A DNA stretch of 64,000 nt, taken from Rhizophagus irregularis (taxonomy: Eukaryota; Glomeromycota; Glomeromycetes; Glomerales; Glomeraceae). This document shows positions 24,320 to 37,560 of this stretch, piece by piece (positions within the stretch are counted from its first letter, which is position 1; every line of letters begins with the position of its first letter). The notes under the pieces are model-generated. The model had not been told where the DNA came from and searched no databases. It saw only the letters and a list, made by a program, of their open reading frames with translations. A program made the position numbers and the translations under genes. The stretch covers positions 1,116,001-1,180,000 of the forward strand of contig NC_089446.1 in the NCBI RefSeq assembly GCF_026210795.1, given 5' to 3'.

Positions 24320-26160
24320 AATTACTCGTATTTCTTCGTATTTCTTTCAAGAGTAAATATTATATTTATTTTATATATATGTATATATATAATAAATAAT
24401 TAACTTTTCACGGATTTTACAACTTACTCGGTAATCTTAAATTTAATATATTATAGTTAAATATTTATAAATTGAAGTAAAGCATTCTCTTTAAAAAAAT
24501 TTAAAATTTTAGGGGTTTACTATCTGATGATGGTAATTTTGTTACTAATGATCAATGATGGGCTAATTAAAAACCAATATAGTACTTCAATATGCGAACA
24601 TTATATGAATGTGAATCATGGAGATATCTAGCTTTATCGAAACGCCCAAATAAAAAGAAGAAAACTAAAAATGGATCAAGGCCTGTTGAATTGTTTAAAT
24701 TACATCTAAGAAATCTGTCAGACAATCTCAAAACTTACAAGAAAGCTATTACCGATTATCTTCGAAAAATTGGAGAATTGATTAAGAAGATGGTTGCAAT
24801 CCATCGGTCTGGAATTGATTTCTTAGAGAAGGTTCTCGTTGTTATAACCGTTCCTGCGAAATATTTAGAAAAAGATAAAGCAATTATGAGGGAATGCGCA
24901 TTTACTTATTAAAGAAAGATACTTGAAGAATTTACAATTTACTACGGAATGTAAGTAAAAAAAAAATAAAAAAAAGAATTTTAAACAATTTTTTAAATAA
25001 TTTTTATTTTGTTTATTTATTCATTATTTTTTTTTTTTTGTAGCTAAAGCTGCTGCGGTTTATTGTATGGAAAAAGTAACCGATCCGGAAGTCCGAAACT
25101 ACTTTCATGATAGTCGATTGTGGCGGTGGAACAGTAGACTTAACTACTCATAAATTATTGGGGACAAACAGCTGAGTGAAGTTACTGAACGAGCCGGAGA
25201 TTTTTGTGGAAGTACATTTATTATTGGTAGGGAATTTCTCAATGTTTTACGTAAAATCCTTGGATACTGTGCCATTGATTTATTAGAAGATAATCATTAT
25301 GGACAAATGCGGTATATGATCAGGAATTCTGTCTTAATGTTAAAATACCATTCACTGGGGATAAGTCCGAATTTACTGGCTATGAAATGGATAGTTCCCG
25401 TTGTAATACATATGTAACTGAAAGAAGTGCAAGAGAATATGGAAGAAAACGATTGGGTAATAGAATTTGGATACGATGATATCAAATCAATGTTTGATCC
25501 TATTGTTGAGAGAAGCATTAAAATGATACACATGCAATTGGATAATAATCGAAAAACATGTACTGCAATGTTTTTGGTAGAAGAATTAAGCCAATCGAAA
25601 TATTCGCAAAAAAAAATTAAACAAGAATTTCGGCATCGGATGAAAAATATCTTAGTTCTATTACAATCTATTGCAATATCATACGGTGCAGCTTTATATG
25701 GATTATGATAATTTCGGCACCCAATTTAAAGAATTCCCAAAATTCGTAATAAATGAACGTGTCTTAAAATATACTTATGGAATTAGAGTAAGTCATGTAT
25801 GGAAAGAAGGAGATCTAATCGAAAAAGACGTCCTAGCGGACGTATTCATAAATTTCTTAACTTGACGCAAAGAGGAACTGTAGTAGAAATTAATCAAGAA
25901 TTTACTTTGATGATATTTCCAATATCTCCGACTCAAGGTGCTTTCGATTTTCTTATTTATTATACGGCTAATTACAGTGCACAATATATTGATGAAGATG
26001 GGATGGAGAAATTTGGAAATCTTTTAATATCTCTTCCTAATGTTCATTCTGGATGAAGGTTTATATTGTGTGGGATGACATTTGGGCAAATTGAAATAAC
26101 AGCTACAGCTAAAAATCAACTTAATGGACAGAGTTATCAAACTACATTAAAATTAGATGT
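24320..26160 (+). pseudogene. psi-H6: broken array-type HSPA12-like gene
   Basis: All parts of the four-exon gene are recognisable: a weak exon 1 near 24325, the micro-exon at about 24413-24432 (one residue lost: GATTTTACAACTTACTCG), exon 3 from about 24514, an exon 3/4 intron around 24955-25042, and DCGGGTVDLTT near 25115-25150. Small deletions shift the frame several times (for example within the repeat of ENDWVIEFGYDD at 25427, and after SYGAALYGL at 25708), and the normal stop is replaced. Recent decay: long segments still align almost base for base with psi-H7. Confidence 0.8.
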
Positions 26161-26214
26161 AAAAATTTTTTTTTTCAAATTTGTATTTTTAAAGCAAAGA
26201 GTTATATGGAACAC

Positions 26215-26335
26215 ATTTCTCGAGAATTGTGTCGCTTATATTGCGGCTAGCCTTTCCATCAGGATCTTGTTCTCTTCCATTGTATTCATTTTGAATATCA
26301 TCATCAGCTTCATTTCTTTCGTTATATGTTCGGAG
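26215..26335 (-). pseudogene. Decayed C-family N-terminal fragment
   Basis: Minus-strand codons read EADDDIQNEYNGREQDPDGK, comparable with EADLGNHEEVQDKY of C1 and DTGDDVQDAY at 23935. Only the N-terminus survives; it faces away from psi-H7, as expected for the head-to-head unit. Confidence 0.5.
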
Positions 26336-26682
26336 AAAAGTTAAGATTTATTTTGACTCGGGATATGCTGGTGAGAGTTTATCACGTATAATGACGTATT
26401 ACTAAAATATAGTTCAATTTTTTCTATAAAAGCTGATTAAATGATAACGATTCAAGTTTTTATTCCGGTTATTATCGTTATGCACCACAAACGTTGTCAC
26501 AGATGAATCATTTTATTGAACATCATTTATCAGATATATTATACCAAAAATATTTATTAGCCTTTGTTTTTCATTGATAAATATTTTTCGCAACAAAACT
26601 CTTATCTATAAATGTATAGATGGACACATTTCTATTCGGGTATGTTTTTTCACACTGAACATTAGATTACATGCTTTAACCC

Positions 26683-26815
26683 ATAGTGTTCAACCGATCT
26701 TGATGATGTACGACTAGCATCTTGATATGTTTACTGTATATATGGTACCACCATATAGGTCTATCAAGAAGACCCTATCAAGATCGATATTGTTCAGCTA
26801 CATACGAGTTTATAC
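26683..26815. repeat. Imperfect inverted repeat
   Basis: The arms GTTCAACCGATCTTGATG and CATCAAGAT-type words at the left are mirrored by CTATCAAGATCGATATTGTTC at the right, around a TATATGGTACCACCATATA centre. May be a worn MITE or a hairpin; no target-site duplication was resolved. Confidence 0.35.
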
Positions 26816-26964
26816 TTGCAGATCAACAAATGCTGTGTAAGCAGGTTACCAAGACTTTTGTTACCTGATTAGGATGGATAATTGGTTCATCTGCAGAAAT
26901 AAAAAAAATCGCATTCATTCAAATCTGATTTATTAAAAACAAATTTTTTTTTCTGGTATCAAGT

Positions 26965-28865
26965 ATGTCAGATTACTCGGATATCCGTGTAGTGGTCGGT
27001 TTAGGTAAATTTTGATATTATATTGTCTTTCAAGAGTAAGTTATTACTATATTTACATTAAACAATTGTTTTACATAGATTTCGGAACAACTTACTCGGT
27101 AATCTGAGATTTATTAAATTCGAGTTTACCAAACATATCTATCTTAAATTAAACAAAGAAACACACTCTTTTTTTATATAAAAATCTTTAGGGGTTTACT
27201 TATTGTCACATATCAGATGGTGATAATCTTGTTTCTAATGATCAATGGCCAGGAGAGATGGGTCATTTAAAAACAAATACGGTACTTCAATTTATATATG
27301 AATGTTGAATTATGGGGATATCCAGCTTTATCGAAACGCCCAAATAAAAAAAAGAAAACTAAATATGGCTAAGGCCTGTTGAATTGTTTAAATGAAATTT
27401 GTCAGAAAATTTCAAGCGGAACTCCCAGTATATTATGAGAAAGCTATTACTGATTATCTTCGGAAAATCGGAGAGTTGATTAAGGAGATGGTCGCGTCCG
27501 GAATTAATTTCTTAGAGAATGTACTCATTGTTATAACCGTTCCTGCGGAATATTTAGAAAAGGATAAAGCAATTATGAGAAAATGCGCATATAACGCCGA
27601 ACTTATTAAAGAAAGATATTCGAAAAATTTACAATTTACTACGGAACGTAAGTAAAAAAAAAAGGACTTGAATAATTTTTTAAAATAATTTTTATATTTA
27701 TTCATTATTTTTTTTTGTAGCTGAAGCTGCTGCGGTTTATTGTATGGAAAATAATTTAAAAGTAACCGATCTTAATACTCCAGAAACTACTTTCATGATA
27801 GTCGATTGCGGCGGTGGTACAGTAGATTTAACTACGCGTAAATTATTGAAAGATAAACAATTGGGTGAAGTTACTGAGCGAGCTGGAGACTTTTGTGGAA
27901 GTACATTTATTGATAGGGAATTTCTCAATGCTTTACGTAAAATTCTTGGGGACTGTGCAATTGATTTATTAGAAGATAATCATTATGGACAAATGCAATA
28001 TATGATTCAGGAATTCTGTCTTAATATTTAAATACCATTCACTGGAGATAATTCCGATTTTACTAATTATGAAATGGATATTGAAGATGTAGTTCCCGTT
28101 GTAATGCAATACGTAACTGAAGAAGTACAAGAGAAGATGGAAGAAAATGATTGGGTAATAGAATTTGGATACGATGATATCAAATCAATGTTTGATTCCG
28201 TTGTTGGAAGAATTATCAAAATGATACACATGCAACTGGATAATAATCGAGAAACGTGTTCTGCAATGCTTTTGGTAGGAGGATTAAGCCAATCGAAATA
28301 TTTGCAAGAAAGGATTAAACAAGAATTTCAACATCGAGTGAAAAATATCTCAGTTCCACTACAACCTATTGCAGCAATATCACGGGGTGCAGCTTTATAT
28401 GGATTAAGTATGATAAATTCGGCGCCCAACTTCGAGAATTCTCATAAATTCGTAATAAATGAACGTGTCTTAAAATATACTTATGGAATTAGTCATGTAT
28501 GGAAAAAAGGAGATCCAATCGAAAGAAGGCGCTCTAACGGACGTATTCATAAATTTCTTAGCTTAGCACAAAGAGGAACTGTAGTAGAAATTAATCAAGA
28601 ATTTACTTCGATGATATTCCCAATATCTTCGACTCAAAGTGCTGTCGATTTTCTTATTTATTTTACGGCTAAATATAGTGCACAATATATTGATGAAGAT
28701 GGGATGGAGAAACTTGAAAGTCTTTTAATATCTCTTCCTGATGTTCATTATGGAAGAAGGCCTATATTGTTTGGGCTGACATTTGGGCGAATGGAAATAA
28801 CTGCTTCAGCTAAAAATCAACTTAATGGACAGAATTATCAAACTACATTAAAATTTGATATATAA
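26965..28865 (+). pseudogene. psi-H7: broken array-type HSPA12-like gene
   Basis: Exon 1 (26965-27004, MSDYSDIRVVVGL) and the 20-nt micro-exon (27079-27098) are intact. Exon 3 starts at 27192 but loses its frame near 27290, where about ten bases after CTTCAA are missing, and again near 27370. Exon 4 (from 27721) keeps TTFMIVDCGGGTVDLTT, then meets a stop near 28030 (SLNI*), before resuming open to 28865 with GGLSQSKYLQ in the adenosine site. The mixture of intact and broken exons suggests recent loss. Confidence 0.82.
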
Positions 28866-28919
28866 TTTTTTTTTTCAATTTGTATTTTGAAGCAAAAGTT
28901 ATATGGTGCACATTTCTTG

Positions 28920-29600
28920 AGAATTTAAATCATCATGGTTGTATATTTCATTTTATTTAAAATAATTTATCTTACTTCCAGTTATAATTTCTATCCTCAT
29001 GAGGAAATTTCATTCATCATAATCATGTTCTGTCTGCTGAATAGAAAATTCCTAGTTTCTTTTTCAAATGAACTGCTTGTATAACTTTGCTCTTGATATA
29101 ACGGAGGAAATAACATACATATTTGGATTTATTATATCCAATATGTTGAAAAATTACCTCTAGATGAAACAAGGTCTGAATGCCGCTACTTTTGCAGTAT
29201 CACTTTTTATCCTCTTTTTTTTGGATGAAGTTCCTTTTGAATGTTATAATCGTTGAATTTTGTGTCTCTTCCTTTAATAATCATTTTTTAATTGTTGTTT
29301 TTATGATTCTAACTTCATTCAGTTTCAGTTTGTTCGTAATACTTTCATTATAATCAATGTAATTTCCTTAACAGTTAATTGAACTGAATAAACCTTTTCG
29401 ATGAAATTTCCTTTTAAGTTCTTCAATTTTTCCAACTAAATTTTGATAAAAGATTTATAATTCTTTAATTTTAAACATTCCAGATATTTGTCACGATCTT
29501 GCAAAGTTAAACGGTGTATAATCAGATATATAATCATCGCACATTAACTCATAGTAAATTATTGTTTTGAATCTTAATATAATATAAATACACTAAACAA
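28920..29600 (-). pseudogene. Decayed C-family gene, unit of H8
   Basis: Minus-strand remains: the C-terminal tail near 29055-29110 (CAAATGAACTGCTTGTATAAC, also at 17785 and 32560), then eroded coiled-coil coding sequence to about 29480. No usable frame. Confidence 0.55.
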
Positions 29601-30131
29601 GAAATCAATTGAATTGATCAAAGATACTGTGGAAAATCAAAGTCACAATCGTCCTTCGAAGTTCGAATCAAACTAACACTAAACATATGAAAATCTACAA
29701 ATATTTTAGAAATGTTTTTTATCAGGGCAATAATATTCTTCTGTGATGTAGTCAGTTCACTTATTTTAGATACAGCCATACAGGTTTATATTTAAGTAAA
29801 TTTAGCAGTTGATTTATTATGAGTCTGGCTTTTTTTACTCGGTTTATTCTCTAGTTAATTCGATTATGTGTTTAATGAGTTTAATCTTAATACTTTGGTA
29901 GGCCGATGTATAACTGTATAACCCAGTTGGTTTTCTAGATTTAGATTATTAGTATCAGGAGGTGGTAGTCTTATTTCATTTTTGAAAATTTAAAATAGAT
30001 TATCTTTTTTATTGGCCTTTACACGTAATCTTATCGAATTTATACTGTAATACATACAAATGTCGCATAAATGTAAAACATTTAGGATTCTAACACTCGT
30101 TACTATTTAAAGTAATCATCTTTCTTGATAA
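29601..30131. other. Unit flank, no gene
   Basis: 29880-29985 is shared with 34150-34215 and 22025-22110. No coding sequence was seen. Confidence 0.4.
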
Positions 30132-30358
30132 AGCAATTTGGGTTTAGTCCGAGCGTTCACCTAACGTTGCCCGTTGCAAATATTACCTTCTTTGACCCTC
30201 CTCGTGTTACTGTTAAAACATTACACCTTTCCGAGGTGGTGTGGTAAGATCATTCCTGTTTTTACCACTTCATACGCATAATAGGTCAATTAAGGGATGT
30301 CGTACAAGATCAAATACGTGATAAAATCGAATATTTCTCATTTATTTTTCTATAAATA
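30132..30358 (+). promoter_or_regulatory. H8 promoter: AGCAATTTGGGTTTAGTCC and TATAAATA
   Basis: A diverged copy of the upstream element at 30132-30150 is followed by GAGCGTTCACC; TATAAATA lies at 30351-30358, 73 bp before the start. About 120 bp of extra sequence separates the element from the TATA box compared with H5. Confidence 0.4.
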
Positions 30359-30423
30359 GCCTTAAATTAAATGTTTCCCTTTTTTTTTGTAAATTTTACT
30401 AGTATTTAACTAAACCAAAAAAA

Positions 30424-32356
30424 ATGTCGGATTACTCAGATATCCGCGTAGTGGTCGGTTTAGGTAAAAAATTGATATTTTCTTTCAAGAGTAAATTATT
30501 ATATTTAATATTAAATAATTGACTTTCTCAGATTTCGGAACAACTTACTCGGTAATCTGAAATTTATTATACTCGGAGTTTACTAAACATGTTTATTAAA
30601 TTAAATAAAAAAAAATCAATTCTCTTTTATATATAAAAATTTTAGGGGTTTACATATTGTCACGTATCTGATGATGGTAATTTTGTAACTAATGATCAAT
30701 GGCCAGGAGAAATGGGTCAATTAAAAACAAATACGGTACTTCAATATAACGAACATTATATGAATGTTGAATCATGGGGATATCCAGCTTTATCGAAACG
30801 TCCAAATAAAAAAAAGAAAACTAAAAATAGATCAAGGCCTGTTGAATTGTTTAAATTACATCTAGGAAATCTGTCTGACAATCTCAAGCCGGAACTGCCA
30901 GTAGATTATAAGAAAGCTATTACTGATTATCTTCGAGAAATCGGAAAGTTAATTAAAGAAATGGTTACAACTCATTGGGACGGAATTGATTTCTTAGAGA
31001 GGGTACTTATTGTTATAACCGTACCTGCAGAATATTCAGAGAAGGATAAAGGAATCATGAGAGAGTGCGTACATAAAGCTGGACTTATTAAAGAAAGAGA
31101 GTCGAAAAATTTACAATTTACTACAGAACGTAAGTAAAGAGTTTTGAATGAGTCATCACGAAATATTTCATTCAATTATTTATATTTTCTTTACAGCCGA
31201 AGCTGCCGCAATTTATTGTATGGGAAATAATTTAAAAGTAAATAATCTTGATACTCCTGGAACCACTTTTATGATAGTCGATTGCGGCGGTGGTACAGTA
31301 GATTTAACTACGCGTAAATTATTGGAGAACAAACAACTGAGTGAAGTTACTGAACGAGCTGGAGACTTTTGTGGAAGTACATTTATTGATAGGGAATTTC
31401 TCAATGCCTTACGTAAAATTCTTGGAGATCGTGCAATTAATTCATTAAGAGATAATCATTATGGACAAATGCAATATATGATTCAGGAATTCTGTCTTAA
31501 TGCTAAATTACTATTCACTGGAGATAGGTCCGAATTTAGTAGTTATGAAATAGATATTGAAGATGTAGTTCCCGTTGTAATGCAATACGTAACCGAGGAA
31601 GTAGAAGAAAAGTTGGAAGAAGCCGATTGGTTAATAGAATTTGGATACGATTATATTAAATCAATGTTTGATCCTATTGTTGAAAGAATTATCACTATGA
31701 TACAAACGCAACTCGGTAATAGTCGAGAAACATGTTCTGCAATGTTTTTGGTAGGAGGATTTAGTCAATCGAAATATTTACAAAAAATAATTAAACAAAA
31801 ATTTCAGCGTCAAGTGAAAAATATTTTAGTCCCCCTACATCCCATTGCAGCAATATCTCGCGGTGCAGCTTTATATGGATTGAGTATGGTAAATTCAGCA
31901 CCAAATTTAGATAGAATGAATTCTCTTAAATTCGTAATAAATGAACGTAAATTAAAATATACTTATGGAATTAGAGTATGTTGTGAATGGAAAAAAGAAG
32001 ATTTAATAAAAAGAAAACGTCCTAATGGACGTACTTATAAATTTCGTGGTATGGCTCAAAGAGGAACTTCAGTAAAAGTTAATCAAGAATTTACTTTAAA
32101 TATAACGCCAGAACATGCGGCTCAAGATACCATCACTTTTCACATATATTATACGACCAAATATAGTGCACAATATTGTGATGAAGATGAGATGGAGGAA
32201 CTTGGAAGTCTTATTATCTCTCTTCCCGATATTCATCTTGGAAAAAATAGGCTTGTATTGTTTGGATTGACATTTGGACGAATGGAAATAACTGCCACAG
32301 CTAAAAATAAACTTAACGGACAGAATTATCAAACTTCTTTAAAATTAGACATATAA
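30424..32356 (+). CDS. H8: array-type HSPA12-like Hsp70-family ATPase
   Basis: Exons 30424-30463, 30532-30551, 30646-31129, 31197-32356 (1704 nt, 567 aa). MSDYSDIRVVVGL, DFGTTYS, KRPNKKKKTKNRSRP patch, TVPAEYSEKDKGIMREC, TEPEAAAIYC, DCGGGTVDLTT, MFLVGGFSQSKYLQ, and C-terminal beta region ending QNYQTSLKLDI. Closest to H9: both share KKIIKQKF after the adenosine motif and the segment LNITPEHAAQDTITFHIYYTTKYSAQYCDED (stated in pieces: LNITPEHAAQDTI, then YYTTKYSAQYC). No key-site loss is visible. Confidence 0.87.
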
Positions 32357-32399
32357 TTTTTCGTATACTTTTGTATTTTAAACAAACGAGTATTGTATG

Positions 32400-33010
32400 G
32401 AACACACTTTTTTGAGAATTTAAAATCATCAATGTATATTAGCATTTTATTTATCTATCCTCATGAGAAAGTCGGTTTCATTCATTATAATCATGTTCTG
32501 TCTGTTGAATAGTAGAAGATTCCTAGTCTCTTGACATTACATACTTAACATACCCTTTTTCAAATGAACTGCTTGTATAATATACCTTAACATACATAAA
32601 TCCACATTAAGTTACCTGCCTTCTATCATTATATTTGGATTATTGAACCTAGGATGTTGAAAGAATTAAAATCAAATCATTTCTTGAATACGTAGATGAA
32701 AACAGATAATTTTATAATTCTTCATTGAATTTTATGTCTCTTCCTTTAATAGTCATTTTATAATTGTTATAATTTAATTCTTCAATATTCTTTTGTGTTC
32801 ATTAAAATCAATATAACAAATTTTTTTTTAATTGCTTCATTTTCTCCAACTTGAATTTTTATGAAGACTTGTAATTCCTTAATTTTAACAAACTCATCTT
32901 ACTCATTGTTGTCTTATATCTAATTTCCCGTTCATTTGTTTTAGACTCCTAGTATCGGATCTTTTTTTGAATTAAATCAATACTATTTAAAGAAAAAAAC
33001 ATGAATTAGT
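32400..33010 (-). pseudogene. Decayed C-family gene, unit of H9
   Basis: Shares with 28940-29110 the words CCTCATGAGAAAG, TCATTATAATCATGTTCTGTCTG and CAAATGAACTGCTTGTATAA, which correspond to the C-gene 3' part on the minus strand. Rest strongly eroded. Confidence 0.5.
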
Positions 33011-33154
33011 AGTCAATAAAACAAACAATGAACAGTAATAAATTAGTTACCCAAAATATCTTGAAACTATAATTAAGAAATTTTACATCATATTTGATCT
33101 TAAAAAATTTAGCAGTTGATTGGGGGCCAATTTTTTCTTTATTCAGTTTATATA

Positions 33155-34126
33155 CAGTGCCCAGAAAAAAGTCAGTAACCAATTAAAAAATTAGCAATAA
33201 ATTAACAAAGTTTACTATTAAGTAAACTTTTTTTTATACTAATAAAATTACTCTTTATGAAATAAGTAAAGCTGTGTATTATAATGAATTATATATATCC
33301 TGAAAATTTCGTATTAATTTGATCTATATTGAGTTATTTATTACAATTTTTGTCCATATATTTCAGTGTTTTTAACAAAATTTTTGGGTATAATTAATCA
33401 TTAAATTTTTTGGTCTTGAAGTATTCTAATCGAATAACCAAACTTGTTGGTTATGTTAAAAAACATGGTGCTTTAAAATTTAAGATTAATCGGATTCATA
33501 CTTACTAAGGTTTGCTTGATTTAATTACAAATTTTACAATCGATAATGTAATTAGGTACTGATTATCTTTGTTATTTTATAAAACTTGCACTTAAAATCT
33601 ATAAATTTTTTTTAAATTTTGCTGACATTCTTTAATAAGAAGTTTGAAATGTACGGGGAAAATTGAGACATAAATTTACTTAATAAATGATCGACAAACA
33701 AGCTATAAATAAATAGAAATGATCTTCAATCACATGATTCATCACGAAATTTTGCATTTAAACAAAGCGAACTTAACGAATACAAATCCAGTCAACCTGA
33801 AATTTTAAGGACCCATGTTTTTTAACATGGGCAACAAATTTTCTTAATTAATCACAACCTATTAAGACTAAAAAATTTAACAGTTATTTATAGTTAAAAA
33901 TTTATTATAAAAATACAAAATTTTCAAATAAAAATTGCACTATATAATTCATTTTGAATTTAATTAGCTTAAAAATTTTAGGATAAATATATTTCATTAT
34001 GACGCACAATATTACTTAATCTATGAAAGGTGATTTATTTATTATGAAAAAAAGTTCACTTAGTGGCAAACTTCACTAACTAATTGCTAATTTTTTACGT
34101 GGTTACTGACTTTTTTCCGGGCACTG
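33155..34126. mobile_element. Tc1/mariner-type non-autonomous DNA transposon
   Basis: Terminal inverted repeats of about 70 bp: the left end CAGTGCCCAGAAAAAAGTCA mirrors the right end (reverse complement CAGTGCCCGGAAAAAAGTCA), with similarity continuing through GTAACC..AAAAAATTAGCAAT..GTTTACTA. Both ends are flanked by TA (33153-33154 and 34127-34128), the mariner target site. The 972-bp interior has no transposase frame. It landed in the duplicated flank between H8 and H9; the other units lack it, so it inserted after the unit was copied. Confidence 0.8.
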
Positions 34127-34128
34127 TA

Positions 34129-34490
34129 CTAGTTAACTCGATTATATTGCAGTGTTCAATCTTAATACTTTTGGTAGGCTGATGTATAACCCGGTGGTTC
34201 TTCTAGGTAGATTGTTTGTATAGATCTCTATTTTTAGCATCAATTAGTAGATAATTTATGGCTTTGTTACATTTGATTATTTGAAGACAAAGGTTAAACA
34301 AGAATTTTATTGTCAATGTCATTTCCTTTCAAATTACCCGACCACAAAAAAAGAAAGAATCAAATAATTCACGCAATTCATGTGAAAATAATCTATCGGT
34401 AAAATAAGGAGATTATTTTATCTAAGATCGTAAACTCTCATTGCTATTTAAAGTAATTATACGTGTATTTTCGTTTCTTGATAAAGCAAT
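34129..34490. other. Unit flank before H9
   Basis: 34150-34215 matches 29880-29950 (TTAATACTTTTGGTAGGCTG against TTAATACTTTGGTAGGCCG). No gene. Confidence 0.4.
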
Positions 34491-34494
34491 TTAG

Positions 34495-34524
34495 GTTAGT
34501 TCGAATATTATTCAATATATAAAG
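34495..34524 (+). promoter_or_regulatory. H9 promoter element
   Basis: AGCAATTTAGGTTAGTTC at 34495-34512, then a TATATAAAG at 34516-34524, about 90 bp before the start. The spacing between element and TATA is shorter than at H5. Confidence 0.45.
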
Positions 34525-34615
34525 ACGATAAATCAATTATTTCTCCATTATTTTCATATTCTTTTTTTTTGTAAATTTTACTATTAACTAGACTAACCAA
34601 AAAAAAAAGAAAAAA

Positions 34616-36554
34616 ATGTCGGATTATTCGGATATCCGCGTAGTGGTCGGTTTAGGTAAAATTGATATTTCTTTCAAGAGTAAATTGTTATATTTAACAT
34701 TAAATAATTAACTTTTTACAGATTTCGGAACAACTTACTCGGTAATCTGAAATTTATTCGAGTTTACCAAACATATTTGTCAAAATTAAACAAAAAAAAT
34801 CCTCCTTTTTATTATAAAAATTTTAGGGGTTTACATATTGTCACGTATCTGATGGTAATTTAGTTACTAATGATCAATGGCCAGGAGAGATTGGTCAATT
34901 AAAAACTAATACAGTACTTCAATATGACAAAAATTATATGAATGTTGAATCATGGGGATATTCAGCTTTATCGAAACGCCCAAATAAAAAAAAGAAAATT
35001 AAAAATGAATCAAAACCTGTTGAACTGTTTAAATTACATCTGGGAAATTTGTCAGAAAATCTCAAGCCGGGACTGCCAGTATATTATGAGAATGCTATTA
35101 CCGATTATCTTCAAAAAATTGGAGAATTAATTGAGGAGATGGTTGCAATGCATTGGTCCGGAATTGATTTCTTAAAGAATGTACTCATTGTTATAACCGT
35201 TCCTGCAGAATATTCAGAAAAAGATAAAGCAATTATGAGAGAATGCGTATATAATGCTGGACTTATTAAAGAAAGGTATTCGAAAAATTTACAATTTACT
35301 ACGGAACGTAAGTGAAAAAAATTTAAAGGAATATATTTATTTATATTTTAATTTATTTATTTATTTTTTATTTATTTATTTATTTTTATAGCTGAAGCTG
35401 CCGCGATTTATTGTATGGAAAATAATTTAAAAGTAAATGATCTCGATACTCCCGGAACTACTTTCATGATAGTCGATTGTGGTGGTGGTACAGTAGATTT
35501 AACTACGCGTAGATTATTGGAGGACAAACAACTGAGTGAAGTTACTGAACGAGCTGGAGACTTTTGTGGAAGTACATTTATTGATGAGGAATTCCTCAAA
35601 GCGTTACGCAAAATTCTTGGAGATCGTGCAATTAATTCATTAAGAGATAATCATTATGGACAAATGCAATATATGATTCAAGAATTCTGTCTTAATGTTA
35701 AATTACCATTCACCGGAGTTAAGTCCGAATTTAGTAATTATGAAATGGATATCGAAGATGTAGTTCCCGTTGTAATGCAATACGTAACTGAGGAAGTAGA
35801 AGAAAAGATGGAAGAAGCCGATTGGGTAATAGAATTTAGATACAAAGATATCAAATCAATGTTTGATCCTATTGTTGAAAGAATTATCACTATGATACAA
35901 ACGCAGCTCGATAATAATCGGGAAACGTGTTCTGCAATGTTTCTGGTAGGAGGATTTAGTCAATCGAAATATTTGCAAAAAATAATTAAACAAAAATTTA
36001 AGCGTCAAGTAAAAAATATTTTAGTCCCTGTGCATCCCATTTCAGTAATATCACGTGGTGCAGCTTTATATGGATTGAGTATGATAAAGTCAGCACCCAA
36101 TTTAGACAGAATGAATTCTCTTAAATTCGTAATAAATGAACGTAAATTAAAGTACACTTATGGAATTAGAGTCTGTCGTGAATGGAAAGAAGGAGATCCA
36201 ATCAAAAGAAAACGTCCTAATGGACGTATTTATAAATTCCGTAGTTTGGCGCGAAGGGGAACCGTAGTAAAAGCCAATCAAGAATTTACTTTAAATATAA
36301 CGCCAGAACATGCGGCTCAAGATACCATCACTTTTCACATATATTATACGACCAAATATAGTGCACAATATTGTGATGAAGATGATGAGATGAAGAAACT
36401 TGGAAATCTTATAATCTCTCTTCCTGATGTTCATCTTGGCAAAGATAGACATGTATTGTTTGGATTAATATTTGGGCGAATGGAAATGACTGCTACTGCT
36501 AAAAATAAACTTAATGGACAGAATTATCAAACTACTTTTGCATTAGATATATAA
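34616..36554 (+). CDS. H9: array-type HSPA12-like Hsp70-family ATPase
   Basis: Exons 34616-34655, 34722-34741, 34827-35307, 35392-36554 (1704 nt, 567 aa). Standard motifs: DFGTTYS from the 20-nt exon, KRPNKKKKIKNESKP patch, TVPAEYSEKDKAIMREC, TEPEAAAIYC, DCGGGTVDLTT, MFLVGGFSQSKYLQ. One extra codon gives DEDDEM in the beta region. The last intron (35308-35391) is largely a TTTA/TTTTA repeat. Very close to H8. No missing key residue. Confidence 0.87.
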
Positions 36555-36569
36555 ACTTTGCAGAATTTT

Positions 36570-37560
36570 TTATCTTATATTTTATAATCAATAAAGATAA
36601 AATTTTTCGGGACATGTCAAATAATATTTTTTTTTTATTTCTTATAATTATACTATTATTATAAAATGTTAAAATTAAATTTACAGTTAAACCTTTCAAT
36701 TTATGTTTGATTCCGATTATGTGCTGCAGATTCGTATTTTTCATCATATTTATAAAACTATTTATTAGATACGCTGCTAGCATAACTTTGCTCTTGACAT
36801 CATAAAATTTTAACACGAGTATATAATTTACTTTTGTAACGGGTCAATCATTTAGTAATAAATAAATCCGCGAATTATATTCGCGCTGGATTATTAATTA
36901 TAGACAATTATTCATAGCATATTCAGTTATTTAAAAGCTTTACGAGTTTCAGAAAATTTATCTAATATTGAACATTAACCAATTGTTTTCATTACATTTC
37001 ATTGATTGCGACGTTTGCGAATTTTACTTTGTAATATTAGTAAAACATGCATAAATTTGTATAGATCAATGTTGCAATTTTTTCCTTGTAATGATAAATC
37101 TCATTTTTTTTAATTAAACCAAATGTTTCTTGTCATAAAATTTCATACAACTTCCTTCAATGCGATATTTTGATATATATATATATATATATATATATAT
37201 CAAGTTCTTTTTGAATTGTTCTAACATAATTTCGTGATCGTTGTAACTTTATAATTGCTGAATTTCCATTTATAATAATTCTTGACATAATGTTGTTCAG
37301 TATTTTTAAATTTTTATATTCGTTATAATCAATATAGTTTTTTGATAGATATCACAACGATATATCTTCTTTTCAATATCTTCAACTTAATTTCTATTAA
37401 AGGTTTATTTTTACATCCACTTTTGATTATACTAAATTTGTTACGATCATATAAAGTTGAATGTTATGACTTATGAGTGTATCATTGTCTAAGCAGCTCA
37501 TAAGAGTTGATTCCAATTCAATATTCATCTATTTCATCATTGAACTCATCCTCATTGTTG
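36570..37560 (-). pseudogene. Decayed C-family gene, unit of H10
   Basis: On the minus strand 36780-36830 reads like the YTRAKVF region (TTTAACACGAGTATATAATTTAC on the plus strand, close to TTTAGCACGAGTATATAATTTAC of C1). Eroded matches continue to coiled-coil coding sequence and a YQSAL-distant N-terminal part. An (AT)n run lies at 37173-37200. Confidence 0.55.
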
